The position numbers were made by a program, and so were the translations under genes. A DNA stretch of 64,000 nucleotides, taken from Solenopsis invicta (taxonomy: Eukaryota > Arthropoda > Insecta > Hymenoptera > Formicidae). The stretch lies in assembly GCF_016802725.1 (NCBI RefSeq), contig NC_052679.1, positions 10,760,138 to 10,824,137 on the forward strand, given 5' to 3'. Below are positions 55,001 to 58,000 of the stretch, one piece after another. Below the pieces are notes generated by a model. The model saw only the letters and a program-made list of their open reading frames with translations, was not told the DNA's origin and searched no databases. The first letter of the stretch is position 1. Each line of letters starts with the position of its first letter.

Positions 55001-58000
55001 AGAGATCTTGTATTAGAGGCGCTAAAGTCAAAAGAACAATGACAAATGAGTACGTTTGACAAAGAGCGTTAGCCTATTCCCCTTACTCTTCATCTCAAGC
55101 GCGACCCACAGTCAAAGAAAAATCTGCAACAATCTGCAGTATCAACATCGAGTGAGTTACATTGTCAGTCCAGCATCGCCTTAACAATTCATTTACTTGT
55201 TTAAAAAAGATGTATAAAGTCTCCAAAGTTTAGAAGAGCAAAATACACAAATTAAGACTCTTGGTGACTCAGCCGAGAATCCCGCGTTGACGGTAGACAT
55301 TCCGTCACAGAAAAAATTAGAACTAATAGGTGTAAAACGTGACAGATTGATGATGAAATGTTGTCGTGCATGTCATCTTAATTAAAATTTCGGGGAGTAA
55401 AAAAGGATAAAATTTTAAATTAAAAGTTCCTTTTTCAAATTTGGCTCAGATCATTATTTACTAAGTTATTAATAACGATATTAAAGTTAATCAATCAGAT
55501 TGCACCTAGTCTGAGTACGTAAAAACGTAGCATACCATCGGGCTCCTCGCGCTTACTGTACATTCTTTCTATTAACATTTCATTCTAACTTTTCATTTTA
55601 ATAAATAAATTAATTAATTAATAAATGGGTTAATAAATATAATTCTTAATTTAAATTTATTGAAAATTGTAACAATAACAGTTAAGGCTTATTAAGTTTT
55701 AAAATCAGCAAATAGTTCAATAAAGCACAATGATATAATTATTATTGCGCCGCGGTCCATTTACATCTTGATATCACTATTTTATTATTTGACTTCTCCA
55801 TTCCTCTTCTATTTTACTATCATTTTATATAGTTTCCGTTACCACTTGCAAAAGGACACAAATTAGGTGTGGTGACAATTGGTCGAAAACAATTGATCGA
55901 AAACAATTTGTCGAAAACCAATTCATCAAACGGACAATTGATCGAAAGACAATTCGTCGAAAGAAAATTAGTCGAAAGAACAATTGGTCAAAGGAACAAT
56001 TGGTTGAAAGGACAATTGGCCAAAAATACTATCTATTGAAATTAATAATTATCTAAAACGATCATATACATATTTTACCTAACTTCAATACTTTAGTCGT
56101 TATAGTAGAAAAATTGTTTTAAAATAAGTTTTTTTTTAAATAAAATTTCGGAAAAGCTACAGCAGCCAAAAATTAAATGATTGTGCAGTTTTCCTATGTA
56201 TTTTTGGCTCCTGAAAACGAATTTCGGTAAACCTTTGGAAAAGCGTCCTCCTCGCAAAAATGAATAAAAATATTCAATTTTTATGTATTTTTGCCTCCAA
56301 TACGAATATGCAATTTAAAAATGGCGGTCGAAAGCGGAAATACTGCAAAATCGCAAAAAACTCCCGAGAAACCCAGATAGTAAAGAGAACGCGTGGGCGG
56401 GGTAGAAACTCCGCCCCTCCCCCTGCACCACCTCTTTTTATTTTTCCTAACCTAACCCAACCCTATTTTAGTTGTAATTTGGCCAAGAATATCCAATTGA
56501 CGTTGCGATATTAGATTTGAAATTATGGCCAAATTGCGATAATTGGTTCTAGATAATTATCAATTTTGACAGATTGTATTTTCGACCAATTGTTCTTTCG
56601 ATCAATTGTCCGTTCGATGAATTGCTTTTCGATGAAATGTTTTCGATCAACTGACCGGATACCCAAAAATTAGCCATATCAAGACGTAGGAGTGTTCTAA
56701 GACAAATTACCGTTATGACATTGCATTGAAAATGACTCAACAGAGAAGTCGAAACGTTTACGATTGCTGTTTTGTAAATTATATTGAAGTTTTTTGTAAT
56801 GAGAATTATTTAATTACATCTAATAAAATCTCGTACGTATATCTAACGCGGCTTAATTATATTATTATTGTGTTCTATTGAATCATTCGTTGATTTTAAA
56901 TTTATTGATTTACACATTTATTGATCTACGCATTTATTAATTTATTCACTTCAAAATTTCGGTATTTCAGTAAAAAAAATGGAAAAAACAGTTATCATCG
57001 ATTTTAATCCAGTTGGCTAGAAAACAAAATAGTAATCCATTTCAATTCGAAATATATAGGGTGTGCCAGAATTAGCAGATGTGCAAGGGTATCTTCACTA
57101 ATGTGCTATATGCCATTCCTGAGCGCGCGAATTTTAGGCGCTACAGTTGGACAATTTTAAAAATTTAAAATTGGAAAAGTATTATAGCCTCGACATTTTT
57201 GTATTAGGATTTTCGACTTGGAATATTCCGAAGAATTCACTCATAAAAGGACCTTTATTAATTCTGGAACACCCAATATATATCGTTTAATTATTTAATA
57301 AATAATATTTTAATAGTTAAATGTCATATTTTTATAAAATAATTTCAGTTTCATATGCATCGTAAAATAGTGGATTAAAATGGATTACAACAGAGGTTTA
57401 ATTCCAAATATACAGGGTGTCAGAAAAAAAGATCACATATTTTGATAGCAAGTAGTACTTGCTATCAAAATATGTGACCTTTTTTTTCTGACACCCTGAT
57501 CAAAACAAAAAGAAAACAAAAAGAAATAATTAACATGGGTCCTGAAACTAATATCTTCAAAGATACAAGCTATTTTATTATTTGAGCTCTTTGTCATTTT
57601 CTTATTAGTCGGGTCATCTTTAGAATGTAATGAACAAAGGAGTAGGGAAGAGTGGGGTACAATGGGGATATCTTTTTTCTAAGTGCCTTAAAAAATAAAA
57701 AATAAACAAAAAGAGATAAAAAAATAATTTTTATATTAATATAAAATGTAATCATTAATCTTCTATAAAAAAAAACTGAAATAAAGAAACTAAATGTATG
57801 TACATATGATAACAAAATAAAAACTCCTTTTTTTACAAAAAATAAACAATTTTAATGCTGACTGAGACGATTAATCTCGTACTGACGAACTCTCGTATAG
57901 CAACAGTAGTAAACACTCTTTTGTTTACTAGGGCTGCTCACATTCGTCAAGGGCTACGTTTGACTTGTAGTATCTACTGCAAATGTAAATATCAGGAGAC

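Noticed and set aside
55862..56040. CRISPR-like array of short repeats
   Set aside because: Units are contiguous and diverged with no unique spacers, and the array is mirrored at the other end, as in a transposon terminus.
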